From Rhizobacter koreensis (GTDB taxonomy: Bacteria; Pseudomonadota; Gammaproteobacteria; Burkholderiales; Burkholderiaceae_C), in contig NZ_JABWMJ010000003.1 of the NCBI RefSeq assembly GCF_013366375.1, positions 62,001 to 126,000 of the forward strand: DNA of 64,000 nt, given 5' to 3'. The notes under the pieces were generated by a model. That model was not told the origin of the DNA and did no database searches. It saw only the letters and a list, made by a program, of their open reading frames with translations. Each line of letters begins with the position of its first letter. The stretch's first letter is position 1. The position numbers and the translations under genes were made by a program. Positions 18,478 through 26,644 of this stretch are shown piece after piece.

Positions 18478-19239
18478 TCAGGCTTTCGGTGCCGCCGGCA
18501 CGTCCGGCTCGACAGTCACCGGCGCGCCCGCTTCGCGCAGCGGCGAGACGAAGTTCTGCAGCCTGAGCACCAGCTTGCCGTGGTGACCCGCGGCAGGGTC
18601 GAACTCGTACGAGGTGACGCCGCAGTTCGGCACGTCGGCCTGACGATCGATGTCGAGGATCTGCGCCTCGTCGAGACGCTCGAGCAGGTAGCGCATGCAG
18701 TTGACGGTGACCTGGTGCGCGACCACCAGCACCCGCTCGCGGCGGTACTCGCGCGTCACCATCTCGAGAAAGCTGCGCAGCCGCAGGATCACGTCGCACC
18801 AGCTTTCGCCGCCCGGCGGGCGGAAATAGAACTTGCCGACGTGGGTGCGCTGCGCCGACAGCTCCGGGTACTTCTCGCGGATGCCGAAGGTGGTGAGGCG
18901 GTCGAGGATGCCGAACTCCTTCTCGCGCAGGCGCTCGTCGATCACCAGCGGCACGTCCGCGAGGCCGGCGGCGTCGAGCACGTGGCGCGCGGTGGCGCGC
19001 GCCCGCACGTACGGCGAGCACAGCACGGCGTCGGGGCGCTCGCCCTCGGGCAGCTCGCCGAACCAGTGGCCGAGCGCATCGGCCTGGCGCTCGCCGAGCG
19101 CCGACAGCGGCACATCGACGTCGCGCGTCGCGATGTCGATGGTCGCCAGCCTCGCGGCCTCGGCCTCCTCGCGCGCGACGTTGCCGGCGCTTTGTCCGTG
19201 TCGCACCACCCACAGGGTGTGCGGCCATTTCTGCTCCAA
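18478..19239 (-). CDS. Histidine phosphatase family protein (phosphoglycerate-mutase-like)
   Basis: A 253-residue branch-1 histidine phosphatase. The catalytic RHG is in WVVRHGQSAGN at residues 11-21; the second His is in VLVVAHQVTVN. Proton donor and second Arg positions are plausible (LREKEFGILDR, SPYVRARATA). Substrate unknown: the family covers sugar phosphates, cofactors and proteins. I moved the start to TTG at 19237-19239 because a perfect AAGGAGG lies six bases upstream of it; the longer reading from 19299 adds 20 Arg-rich residues that overlap that Shine-Dalgarno. It is the first gene of a minus-strand set continuing to nnrD and possibly ligD. The divergent SDR begins 101 bases away, so this gap holds two promoters. 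Confidence 0.88.
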   Translation of the reverse strand: MEQKWPHTLWVVRHGQSAGNVAREEAEAARLATIDIATRDVDVPLSALGERQADALGHWFGELPEGERPDAVLCSPYVRARATARHVLDAAGLADVPLVIDERLREKEFGILDRLTTFGIREKYPELSAQRTHVGKFYFRPPGGESWCDVILRLRSFLEMVTREYRRERVLVVAHQVTVNCMRYLLERLDEAQILDIDRQADVPNCGVTSYEFDPAAGHHGKLVLRLQNFVSPLREAGAPVTVEPDVPAAPKA

Positions 19240-19340
19240 GCCAAGCCTCCTTCGCCGCGCTGGGGCAACCCGCATACCCGTGGCCGGGTGGCTCGCCACA
19301 ATCGTCCGGCGCGACGCCCGCGTGCCCGGAGGACTTTGCC

Positions 19341-20108
19341 ATGGACGACCTGTTCTCGCTGCACGGACGCAGCGCCCTCGTGACCGGCGGTTCGCGCGGT
19401 CTCGGCCGCACGATCGCGGCCGGCTTCCTGGCGCGCGGCTGTCGCGTCTACATCTCGTCGCGCAAGGCCGCCGTGTGCGAGGCCACCGCGCGCGAGCTGG
19501 CGGCGCTCGGGCCGTGCGTGGCGCTGCCGGCCGACGTCGGCACGCTGGAGGGCATCCACGCCCTGCGCGACGCCTATGCGGCGCACGAGGGCTCGCTCGA
19601 CATCCTCGTCAACAACGCCGGCGCGGCCTGGGGCGAACCCTTCGACAGCTTCCCCGAAGCGGGCTGGGACAAGGTGGTCGACACCAACCTGAAGGCACCG
19701 TTCTTCGTGACGCAGGCGTTCGCCGGGCTGCTGCGTGCCGCGGCGAGTGCCGAGCGGCCGGCCAAGGTGATCCACATCGCGTCGATCGACGGTCTCTCGG
19801 TGAATCCGCTCGAGACCTATTCGTACGCCGCGAGCAAGGCCGGCCTCGTGCACCTGACGCGGCGCATGGCGCTGCGCCTGGCGGCCGAGAACATCGTCGT
19901 CAGCGCGATCGCGCCCGGCGCGTTCGCGTCCGACATGAACCGGGCGGCGCGCGACCACGCCGACGAGGTCGCGGCGCGCATCCCGGCGCGGCGCATCGGG
20001 CGCGCCGACGACATCGTCGGTGCCGCGGTCTACCTGGCGTCGCGCGCCGGCGACTACGTGGTCGGCGAGACGCTGGTGGTCGACGGCGGGGTGACGCACG
20101 CGCGCTAG
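19341..20108 (+). CDS. SDR family oxidoreductase (RhlG/FabG-like)
   Basis: Classical short-chain dehydrogenase/reductase, 255 residues. Cofactor loop TGGSRGLG is at residues 15-22, NNAG in the middle, and the catalytic Tyr and Lys in YSYAASKAG near 160-168. The NADP-preferring RKAA after beta-strand 2 is visible (SSRKAAV). The nearest characterised relatives I would expect are 3-oxoacyl reductases such as RhlG or FabG-like enzymes, but the substrate cannot be deduced. The ATG has GGAGG upstream. The gene stands alone: the histidine phosphatase is divergent on its left, and the toxin-antitoxin operon on its right begins after a palindromic promoter. Confidence 0.9.
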   Translation: MDDLFSLHGRSALVTGGSRGLGRTIAAGFLARGCRVYISSRKAAVCEATARELAALGPCVALPADVGTLEGIHALRDAYAAHEGSLDILVNNAGAAWGEPFDSFPEAGWDKVVDTNLKAPFFVTQAFAGLLRAAASAERPAKVIHIASIDGLSVNPLETYSYAASKAGLVHLTRRMALRLAAENIVVSAIAPGAFASDMNRAARDHADEVAARIPARRIGRADDIVGAAVYLASRAGDYVVGETLVVDGGVTHAR

Positions 20109-20137
20109 CGGCTCCGGCGGTGCGGCCCGAGCGCCTT

Positions 20138-20197
20138 CGCCATTGTTCGTCGGTGGACATTCACTTGCTTCTTGTTCACCGACGAACTAACATGGCG
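20138..20197 (+). promoter_or_regulatory. Promoter and inverted-repeat operator of the Xre/RES operon
   Basis: Arms GTTCGTCGGTG (20145-20155) and CACCGACGAAC (20177-20187) are perfect 11-base inverted repeats with a 21-base spacer. Outside them CGCCAT (20138-20143) pairs with ATGGCG (20192-20197), so the whole site is symmetric. A possible promoter lies inside: TTGCTT at 20165-20170 and TAACAT at 20188-20193 with 17 bases between. The Xre protein encoded next is the obvious ligand, which would give autorepression. Confidence 0.6.
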
Positions 20198-20234
20198 CGA
20201 CCCCGGCAGAGCGCCGGATGCGAGCGAGGCCCCG

Positions 20235-20645
20235 ATGAGTGCACTCCCGAAGCCGACCGCGCGGCACGTCGACCTCGAATCGGCAGGTGCTGCCGCCGCC
20301 GCGTTGCGGACGTTCTTCCGCCTGGCCGACGCGTGGGGCCTCAGCGTCACCGAGCAGACGCGCGTGCTCGGCGTCGCCCGCACCACGCTCCACCAGTGGA
20401 AGCAGGGCAAGGTCGCGCCGCTGGACCGCCACGTTCTCGAACGCCTGTCGCACCTGTTCGGCATCTACGCGGCGCTGCAGATCCTGCTGCCGGTGCCGCA
20501 GCGCGCCAACGAATGGGTCAGGAAGCCCAACACCGCGCCGCTGTTCGGCGGCGGCTCGGCGCTCGACCGCATGCTCGGCGGGCAGGTCGCCGACCTTTTC
20601 GTGGTGCGCCAGTACCTCGACGCGCAGCGCGGGGGCAAGGCTTGA
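20235..20645 (+). CDS. Xre/MbcA-type antitoxin of a RES toxin pair
   Basis: A 136-residue protein with an Xre-like helix-turn-helix near residues 40-72 (LGVARTTLHQWKQG) and a C-terminal half (APLFGGGSALDRMLGGQVADL) that matches the ParS/MbcA toxin-binding domain of Xre-RES antitoxins, where GG-x-ALDRML is characteristic. It should neutralise the RES toxin encoded directly after it and repress the operon from the palindrome upstream. I chose ATG 20235, with GAGCGAGG in front, over the start at 20172, which would lie inside the operator. The stop TGA at 20643-20645 overlaps the toxin start codon TTG. Confidence 0.85.
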   Translation: MSALPKPTARHVDLESAGAAAAALRTFFRLADAWGLSVTEQTRVLGVARTTLHQWKQGKVAPLDRHVLERLSHLFGIYAALQILLPVPQRANEWVRKPNTAPLFGGGSALDRMLGGQVADLFVVRQYLDAQRGGKA

Positions 20646-21355
20646 TCGACGTCACCCGCATCCCGGTCGAGCACACGCTCTGGAAGGCGTCGTACCGGCT
20701 GATCCCGTCGCGCTACCCCACGGTGGGCCTCTACGACGCGATCGCCGACCCGGCCGACCTCGACGTGGTGTTCGCGATCGAGGCGCTGGCCAATCCACGC
20801 CTGCGCGACGAAGCCGGCGAGGTGCGTCTGGTCGAGCCGGCCGAGCGCGTCAGCGGTCCGGGCAGCACGCCAATCATGGCTGCGTTCACCCACCTGAACC
20901 CGGAAGGCTCGCGCTTCTCGGACGGCACCTACGGCGTCTACTACGCCGCCGACACGCTGGAAACGTCGGTGATCGAGGTGAGCCACCACCGCGCGGTGTT
21001 CCTGCGCCGCACCGCGGAGCCGGCGATCGATGTCGACATGCGCCTCATCACCGCGACGGTCGACGCCGACCTGCACGATCTGCGCGGCACCGCACCGGCC
21101 GGCGAGGACTGGTCGGCCGCGCTCGACCCCGACAGCTACGCCGCCTCGCAACGCGTCGGGCGCGACCTGCGCGAGCACCGGAGCTGGGGCATCCGCTTCC
21201 CGAGCGTGCGCCATGCGGGCGGCGAATGCGTCGCGCTGCTGCGCCCGAAGGCGTTGCGCAACGCCAAGGCCGCTTCGCACATCGCGCTGCACTGGGACGG
21301 CGAGCGCATCTCGCACTGGTACGAGAAGAAGGCGCCGCAGCCGGTGAAGCCGTAA
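20642..21355 (+). CDS. RES-domain toxin (NAD+-degrading type)
   Basis: A RES family protein of 237 residues. Characterised relatives in Xre-RES pairs deplete NAD+ and stop growth. The signature Arg-Ser region is in YRLIPSRYP near residues 18-26, and the Gly-x-Tyr-Tyr...Glu block is in FSDGTYGVYYAADTLETSV. C-terminal residues HWDGERISHWYEK are also typical of the larger RES proteins. The start is TTG at 20642-20644, overlapping the antitoxin stop (TTGA) with GGGGGCAAGG upstream, so translation is coupled. The gene ends seven bases before the end of the convergent aldo/keto reductase. Confidence 0.87.
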   Translation: MIDVTRIPVEHTLWKASYRLIPSRYPTVGLYDAIADPADLDVVFAIEALANPRLRDEAGEVRLVEPAERVSGPGSTPIMAAFTHLNPEGSRFSDGTYGVYYAADTLETSVIEVSHHRAVFLRRTAEPAIDVDMRLITATVDADLHDLRGTAPAGEDWSAALDPDSYAASQRVGRDLREHRSWGIRFPSVRHAGGECVALLRPKALRNAKAASHIALHWDGERISHWYEKKAPQPVKP

Positions 21356-21362
21356 GCCGTCG

Positions 21363-22403
21363 CTAGCCCGTGCGGGGCACCCGGCCCGTCACCGGGTACG
21401 CGGGATCGGTGTAGCCGTGCGTCGACGCATGGCCGGGCGCGACGAGCGAGTCGACGAGCGCCTCGTCGTCGGCGTCGAACGGCACGTGAAGTGCCGCCAG
21501 GTAGTCGTTCCACTGCGCGAGCGTGCGCGGCCCGCCGATAAGACCGTGGACCAGCCGGTTGTTGAGCACCCAGCCGATCGCGAACTGCAGCGGCGTGCGA
21601 CCCTTCGCGGCGGCGTGCGCGGCGATGCGCTCGGCGAGCGCGACCGACTCGGGGCGGAACTCGGTCTGCAGCATGCGCGGGTCGTTGCGTGCCGCGCGCG
21701 AGCCCTCGGGCGGTGCCGCATCGGGCCGGTACTTGCCGCTCAGCACGCCGCGCGCGAGCGGGCTGTAGGCGACCACGCCGACGCCGTAGGCCGCGCAGCA
21801 CGGCAGGAGCTCGAGCTCGATCGCGCGCGACATCGCGTTGTACGGCGGCTGGCAGACGATCGGCTGCCCGATGCCCATCACGCTGCACAGCTCGACGGCG
21901 CGGGCGACCCGCCAGGCGCGAAAGTTCGACAGGCCGAAGTAGTGCACCTTGCCGCGCTCGACCAGGTGAGCGATCGCGGTCAGCGTCTCCTCGAGCGGGG
22001 TGCCGGCGTCGTCCCGGTGCAGGTACAGCACGTCGATCGAGTCGGTGCCGAGCCGCGCCAGGCTCGCGTCGACCGCCTGCAGCACGTGACGGCGCGAGGT
22101 GCCGCGGTCGTTCGGCCCCGGGCCCATGCGGTTGAAGAGCTTGGTCGCGATGACCCAGCGCTCGCGGTCGCGCGCGACCAGACGCCCGACCATGCGCTCC
22201 GACTCGCCGTCGGCGTACGAGTTGGCGGTGTCGATCGCGTTGACGCCGGCGTCGCGCGCCGCATCGACGATGGATGCCGCTTCGGCCTCGCCGGTCTGGT
22301 CGCCGAACATCATTGCGCCGAGCCAGAGCGGCGCGACCCGCAGGCCGCTCGCGCCGAGCGGCCGGTAGCGCATGCGGCGCTCGTCTTCGGCGGCCTCGCT
22401 CAT
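21363..22403 (-). CDS. Aldo/keto reductase
   Basis: NADPH-dependent oxidoreductase of the aldo/keto reductase superfamily, 346 residues, (beta/alpha)8 barrel. The catalytic tetrad is visible as Asp and Tyr in DTANSYADGESE near 57-68, Lys in ATKLFNRMG near 86, and His in YLHRDD near 126. Late motifs GLSNF and VAYSPLARGVLSGKY are standard for the Tas/YghZ-like branch. Its ATG overlaps the stop of the upstream Bug gene (ATGA), so it is the last gene of the minus-strand operon Bug, acyl-CoA ligase, Bug, reductase. Its role is probably in the same carbon-source pathway, but the substrate is unknown. Confidence 0.9.
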   Translation of the reverse strand: MSEAAEDERRMRYRPLGASGLRVAPLWLGAMMFGDQTGEAEAASIVDAARDAGVNAIDTANSYADGESERMVGRLVARDRERWVIATKLFNRMGPGPNDRGTSRRHVLQAVDASLARLGTDSIDVLYLHRDDAGTPLEETLTAIAHLVERGKVHYFGLSNFRAWRVARAVELCSVMGIGQPIVCQPPYNAMSRAIELELLPCCAAYGVGVVAYSPLARGVLSGKYRPDAAPPEGSRAARNDPRMLQTEFRPESVALAERIAAHAAAKGRTPLQFAIGWVLNNRLVHGLIGGPRTLAQWNDYLAALHVPFDADDEALVDSLVAPGHASTHGYTDPAYPVTGRVPRTG

Positions 22404-23389
22404 TCCGGCGTCACCTTCGCGTTGCGGATCACCGCGCCCCACTTGGCGGTCTCGGCGGCGATGAACGAGTCGAACTCCTCGGGCGTGCCGCCGACCGGAA
22501 TCGTGCCCATGCCGTCGAGGCGTCCCTTCACGTCGTCCATGCGCACGATGCGAGCGACCTCGTCGGCGACGCGCCTGACGATCTCGCGTGGCGTGCCGGC
22601 GGGCGCGAGGATGCCGGCCCAGGTGCTGCCGGTGAAGTTGGGAAAGCCCTGCTCGATGAACGTGGGCACGTCGGGCGCGGCCGGCAGGCGCCGGTCGCTC
22701 GAGATGCCGATGAGGCGCACGCGCCCGGCCTTGCCGGGGTTGATGAGCCCCGACGCGGCGTCGAAGAAGAGCTGGATCTGGCCGCCCATCAGGTCGGTGA
22801 GCGCCGGGGCCGCACCGCGATACGGGATGTGGACCATGTAGGTGCCGGTCTGCGCCTTCAGCAGCTCGGTGGTGAGGTGCGCCGCCGAGCCGTTGCCGCT
22901 CGACCCGAAGCTCACCCGGCCGGGGTTGCGCCGGGCGTAGTCGACGAGCTCGCGTGCGGTCTTGAACGGCGCGTCGTTGTTGACCGCGGCGAGCAGTGGC
23001 GAGATGCCGATCAGCGACACCGCCGCCAAATCCTTGCGCGGGTCGTACGGCAGCTTGGGGTAGAGCGAGGTGTTGGCGGCGTAGGCCGCGATCACCACGC
23101 CGAACGTGTAGCCGTCGGGCGGCGCCTTGGCGATGAGGTCGACGCCGATGATGCTGTTGGCGCCCGGCTTGTTGTCGATCACGATGGTCTGACCGAGCCG
23201 CTCCTGGAGCTTCTGCGTGATGAGGCGCGCCGTCACGTCGGTGAAGCCGCCCGGCGTGTACGGCACGATCATGCGGATCGGCTTGTTCGGCCAGGCCGGC
23301 TGAGCCCGCAGCGCGGGCGTGGCCAGGCTGCCCGCACCGGCGAGCAGGCCGAGGTTGAAGCGGCGGCGGTCGATCGGGCGTCGGGTCAT
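22400..23389 (-). CDS. Bug-family tripartite tricarboxylate transporter substrate-binding protein
   Basis: Periplasmic solute-binding protein of the TctC/Bug family, 329 residues. The N-terminus has a twin-arginine-like signal (DRRRFNLGLLAGAGSLA) with cleavage probably after ALRAQ. The family blocks are present: WPNKPIRMIVPYTPGG, PYRGAAPALTDLMGGQI and the GTPREIV region. Bug proteins bind carboxylates in a venus-flytrap fold. The ATG has GGAG upstream. It overlaps the aldo/keto reductase start and lies 109 bases after the acyl-CoA ligase gene. No TctA or TctB membrane gene is in the window, so it is an orphan receptor that must use a transporter encoded elsewhere, or serve only in sensing. 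Confidence 0.93.
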   Translation of the reverse strand: MTRRPIDRRRFNLGLLAGAGSLATPALRAQPAWPNKPIRMIVPYTPGGFTDVTARLITQKLQERLGQTIVIDNKPGANSIIGVDLIAKAPPDGYTFGVVIAAYAANTSLYPKLPYDPRKDLAAVSLIGISPLLAAVNNDAPFKTARELVDYARRNPGRVSFGSSGNGSAAHLTTELLKAQTGTYMVHIPYRGAAPALTDLMGGQIQLFFDAASGLINPGKAGRVRLIGISSDRRLPAAPDVPTFIEQGFPNFTGSTWAGILAPAGTPREIVRRVADEVARIVRMDDVKGRLDGMGTIPVGGTPEEFDSFIAAETAKWGAVIRNAKVTPE

Positions 23390-23498
23390 CGGTGTCTCCG
23401 TTAATGTTCGTGGGGTGACCGGCGCAGCTCCGCGGCAGCGGCCGTGCCCGGTCGATGAGGATGAGCACGCGTCGAGCCGCGCCCGGCGGCCGACGCGT

Positions 23499-25154
23499 TC
23501 ACGGCGCGCGGCCGTACGCCTCGCGCAGCTCGCGCTTCATCACCTTGCCGATCGCGCTGCGCGGCAGCTCGTCGACGAGGCGCAGGTCGGCCACGCGCTG
23601 GGTCTTGCCGACGCGTGCGTTGAGCCAGTCCTTGAGCGTGCCGGCATCGACATTCGCGTCGCCCCGGGCGACGACGAACGCCACCGGCGTCTCGCCCCAC
23701 GTGGCGGACGGCACGCCGACGACGGCGGCCTCGACGACGGCGGGGTGCTCGCGCAAGGCCGCCTCGAGATCGCTCGGATAGATGTTGAAGCCGCCGCTGA
23801 TGACGAGGTCCTTCTTGCGGTCGAGCAGGGTGAGGAAGCCGTCGGCGTCGAAGCGGCCGACGTCGCCGGTGCGGATGAAGCGCTTGCCGGATGGGTCGAA
23901 CCATTCGGCCTCGGCGGTGAGGTCCGGCCGACCGTGGTAGCCGGTCATCATGCCGCGCGAGTGGCCGACCACCTCGCCGACCTCGCCTGGCGCGACCTCG
24001 ATGCCGCGCTCGTCGATCAGGCGGATGTCGTGACCCGGCGCCGGCGGGCCCACGGTGTGGAGCTTGTCGGGGTGCTCGTGGGCGTCGAGGATGCAGGTGC
24101 CGCCGCCCTCGGTCATGCCGTAGAACTCGACCAGGCCGCCGGGCCAGCGCGCGAGCACGTCGGCCTTCAGCGCGGCGCTGAACGGTGCGCTGGTGCAGAA
24201 CTTCATGTGGAACGACGTCAGGTCGTGGGCGTCGAAGTCGGCGAGCGCCATGATGCGCTGGTACTGCACCGGCACCAGCATCGTGTGGGTCGCGCGGTGG
24301 CGTTCGGCGAGCGCGACGTAGCGCGCGGCGTCGAACTTGGCCATCAGCACCACGCTGCCGCCGTACGCCAGCGTCGGGAAGAACACCACCAGCGTGGTGT
24401 TCGAGTAGAGCGGTGTCGCGAGGATGGTCACGCCGTGCGGGCCGTAGCCGTAGGCGGCGCCGCGCTCGATGTGGGCGTCGCGCATGCCGTGCGACTGCAC
24501 GATCCCCTTGGGCGTGCCGGTCGTTCCCGACGAATAGATGATGTTGCACGGCCACTCGGGCTGCACCTCGACCGGCGTCGGCGTGCTGCCGGGCGGCATC
24601 AGCCAGCCGTCGAGCGGCGTGCCGCGGGCCGCCCTGTCGAGCGCGACGATCGGCACGCCCTCGGGCACGCGGTCGAGCAGCGCGGCGGCGGCGGCGTCGG
24701 CGAACAGGCGCCCGGGCCCGGCGTCGCCGAGCATCGCGGCGAAGCTCTCGGGCGACACCGACGGCGCGAGCGGCGCGACCGCGGCGCCGGCGCGCAGCGC
24801 GCCGAGGAAGACCGCCGCGTAGCGCGGCGTCGAGTGCGCGCAGATCGCCACGACGTCGCCCGGGCCGATGCCGTCGCGCTGCAACGCCGCCGCGACGCGG
24901 TCGAGCAGGGCGTCGAAGGCTGCGTAGTCGAGCCGCTCGTCGTCCTGCAGCAGGGCTGGCGCCGACGGGCGCGCGCGTGCGTGCTCGCGCACCCGGTCGG
25001 CGAGCGAGCGGAAGCGCGGCGCCGCGGTCATCGGGTCGGGGGTGGGCCCGCCCGAAGCCGACGTCGCCGCCGGCGCGTCGGCAGACGCTTCACGTGCCGA
25101 CGCGGCCGCCGATGCCGCGCGCGGGCTTGCGTCGTCGTGGTCGCCCGCCGTCAC
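23499..25154 (-). CDS. AMP-binding acyl-CoA ligase
   Basis: ANL-superfamily ligase that activates a carboxylic acid to its adenylate and then to the CoA thioester. The P-loop-like motif YSSGTTGTPKGIV lies near residue 205, the acid-site block EFYGMTEGGG near 330, and the hinge TGDVGRFDADGFLTLLDRKKD followed by ISGGFNIYPSDLE near 430-455; the C-terminal catalytic Lys is in RSAIGKVMKREL. The substrate is not readable. Start uncertain: GTG at 25152-25154, five bases after the upstream stop, gives 551 residues with a 41-residue Ala/Ser-rich leader, while ATG at 25029-25031 gives 510 and matches the fold start. It sits between two Bug genes, so it probably activates the acid they bind. Confidence 0.9.
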   Translation of the reverse strand: MTAGDHDDASPRAASAAASAREASADAPAATSASGGPTPDPMTAAPRFRSLADRVREHARARPSAPALLQDDERLDYAAFDALLDRVAAALQRDGIGPGDVVAICAHSTPRYAAVFLGALRAGAAVAPLAPSVSPESFAAMLGDAGPGRLFADAAAAALLDRVPEGVPIVALDRAARGTPLDGWLMPPGSTPTPVEVQPEWPCNIIYSSGTTGTPKGIVQSHGMRDAHIERGAAYGYGPHGVTILATPLYSNTTLVVFFPTLAYGGSVVLMAKFDAARYVALAERHRATHTMLVPVQYQRIMALADFDAHDLTSFHMKFCTSAPFSAALKADVLARWPGGLVEFYGMTEGGGTCILDAHEHPDKLHTVGPPAPGHDIRLIDERGIEVAPGEVGEVVGHSRGMMTGYHGRPDLTAEAEWFDPSGKRFIRTGDVGRFDADGFLTLLDRKKDLVISGGFNIYPSDLEAALREHPAVVEAAVVGVPSATWGETPVAFVVARGDANVDAGTLKDWLNARVGKTQRVADLRLVDELPRSAIGKVMKRELREAYGRAP

Positions 25155-25158
25155 CGCA

Positions 25159-26130
25159 CTACTTCGCCGCCAGGCCGAGGCGCTCGATCAGCGCCTTGTC
25201 CTTGGCGTAGGTCTCGCGCGCCCAGCGCTGGTACTCGTCGCCGGTGCGGTACCAGACCTCCTGGTTGAGCTGCTCCATCAGCTCGGCGTGACGCGGGTCG
25301 TCGATCGCCTTCTTGAACGCGTCGTGGATCACCTTGACCACCGCCGGGTCCATGCCCTTCGGGCCCACGAGGCCGTACGGCGACTGCGACACGACGTTGT
25401 AGCCGAGCTCCTGTGCGGTCGGCACCTGGGGCCAGCGCTTGGTGCGGCGCTCGCCGAAGGTGACCAGCAGGCGCATCTGCCCGCTGTCGACGAACTTGTC
25501 CCAGCCGGTGGCGTCGCTCTGCGCCATCACGTGGCCGCCGAGCAGCGCCGACTGCAGGTCGGCGTTGCCCTTGAACGGGATGTGGTTCAGCTGGACCTTG
25601 GCATTGATCGCGACCTCTTCCAGTAGCAGGTGCGGCGACGAGCCGATGCCGGTGGAGCCGTAGTCGATCTTGCCGGGATTCTTGCGCGCCGCCTCGATGT
25701 AGTCGTTGAAGGTCTTGTACGGCGAGTCGGAGCGGACCGTGAAGCCGAAGGTGTAGCCCGACACGCCCATGATGAAGGTGAAGTCCTTGAGCGGATCCCA
25801 GGGCACCTTCTGCATGTGCGGGATGCGCAGCATGCCGAGCGGGAACTGCGAGATCGTGTAGCCGTCGGGCCTGGCGGTCATGGCCATGTTGCCGGGGCCG
25901 AGGGTCCCGCCGCCGCCCGGGCGGTTCTCGATGACGATGTTCTGACCGAGGTGCTTGCCGGCAAGCTCGGCGAGCAGGCGATGGTGACGGTCGGTCGAAC
26001 CGCCCGCGGGCCACGGCACGATCAGCGTGATCGGCTTGGTCGGAAAGCTCTGCGCGTGCAGCGGGCCGGCCGCGCAGGCGAGCGCCGCCACGGCAAGCAG
26101 ACGCCGGCGCCGGCTGAAGGATGGGGTCAT
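25159..26130 (-). CDS. Bug-family tripartite tricarboxylate transporter substrate-binding protein
   Basis: Second TctC/Bug periplasmic protein, 323 residues. A signal peptide with an Arg-rich start (SRRRRLLAVAALACAAG) ends near LHAQ. Mature blocks are FPTKPITLIVPWPAGG, GGTLGPGNMAMTARPDGYT and IPFKGNADLQSALLGGHV. The ATG at 26128-26130 has GGAG in front; a longer reading up to 26430 is an Arg-rich shadow. It is the first gene of the minus-strand operon with the acyl-CoA ligase (four-base gap), the other Bug protein and the aldo/keto reductase. As with the others, no TctAB partner is near. Confidence 0.93.
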   Translation of the reverse strand: MTPSFSRRRRLLAVAALACAAGPLHAQSFPTKPITLIVPWPAGGSTDRHHRLLAELAGKHLGQNIVIENRPGGGGTLGPGNMAMTARPDGYTISQFPLGMLRIPHMQKVPWDPLKDFTFIMGVSGYTFGFTVRSDSPYKTFNDYIEAARKNPGKIDYGSTGIGSSPHLLLEEVAINAKVQLNHIPFKGNADLQSALLGGHVMAQSDATGWDKFVDSGQMRLLVTFGERRTKRWPQVPTAQELGYNVVSQSPYGLVGPKGMDPAVVKVIHDAFKKAIDDPRHAELMEQLNQEVWYRTGDEYQRWARETYAKDKALIERLGLAAK

Positions 26131-26236
26131 GGGGTCTCCGGATCTTGAGGTCGTGCGACCGGACGGCCGCGGAGCACGATCTTCCCATCGGCCACGCCCC
26201 CGCGTGCCTCGCGAAATGCCGGGTCTTACCCTCGAT

Positions 26237-26644
26237 TCAGCATGCGCGCGACGCCGCCGGCGGGCGCACCATCCGGTCGAGCAGTTGCTCGAGCGCGGCG
26301 CCGAGGTCGTCGCAGCGTCCGGTGTGCACCGGCGAGGTCTGGATCGCGGTGCTGCGCGGCGCGGCGAGCCAGTGGAAGCGCTCGCGCACCGAGAGGCGCC
26401 CGAGCGGCCCGGCCGCGGCGCCGCCGGCACAGATCGCGGGGATGCTGTCGAGCGCGGCGCGAATCGACGCCAGGTCGAGCGCAGGGTCGAGCGCCTGGAG
26501 GCGTGCCTCGTCGACCTCGATGCGCGCCGCGAGGTAGCCCTTGGCGTCGCACGAGACGATCACCCCCACGTTGACGAACTCGCCGCGCTCGACCCGGGGG
26601 ACGACGCGGACGATGGCGTAGTCATACGTGCTCGGCGTGGGCAC
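26237..26644 (-). CDS. DUF3037 protein
   Basis: A 135-residue protein that begins with the DUF3037 signature ([19 protein letters not shown], then VGVIV). The function of the family is not established; genes for it are commonly found beside HipA-like kinase genes, as here. Start GTG at 26642-26644 has GAGG six bases upstream. The start lies 23 bases inside the end of the upstream HipA-like gene, so the two are translationally coupled and likely act as a pair. The C-terminal third is Ala/Arg-rich and less informative. Confidence 0.82.
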   Translation of the reverse strand: MPTPSTYDYAIVRVVPRVERGEFVNVGVIVSCDAKGYLAARIEVDEARLQALDPALDLASIRAALDSIPAICAGGAAAGPLGRLSVRERFHWLAAPRSTAIQTSPVHTGRCDDLGAALEQLLDRMVRPPAASRAC

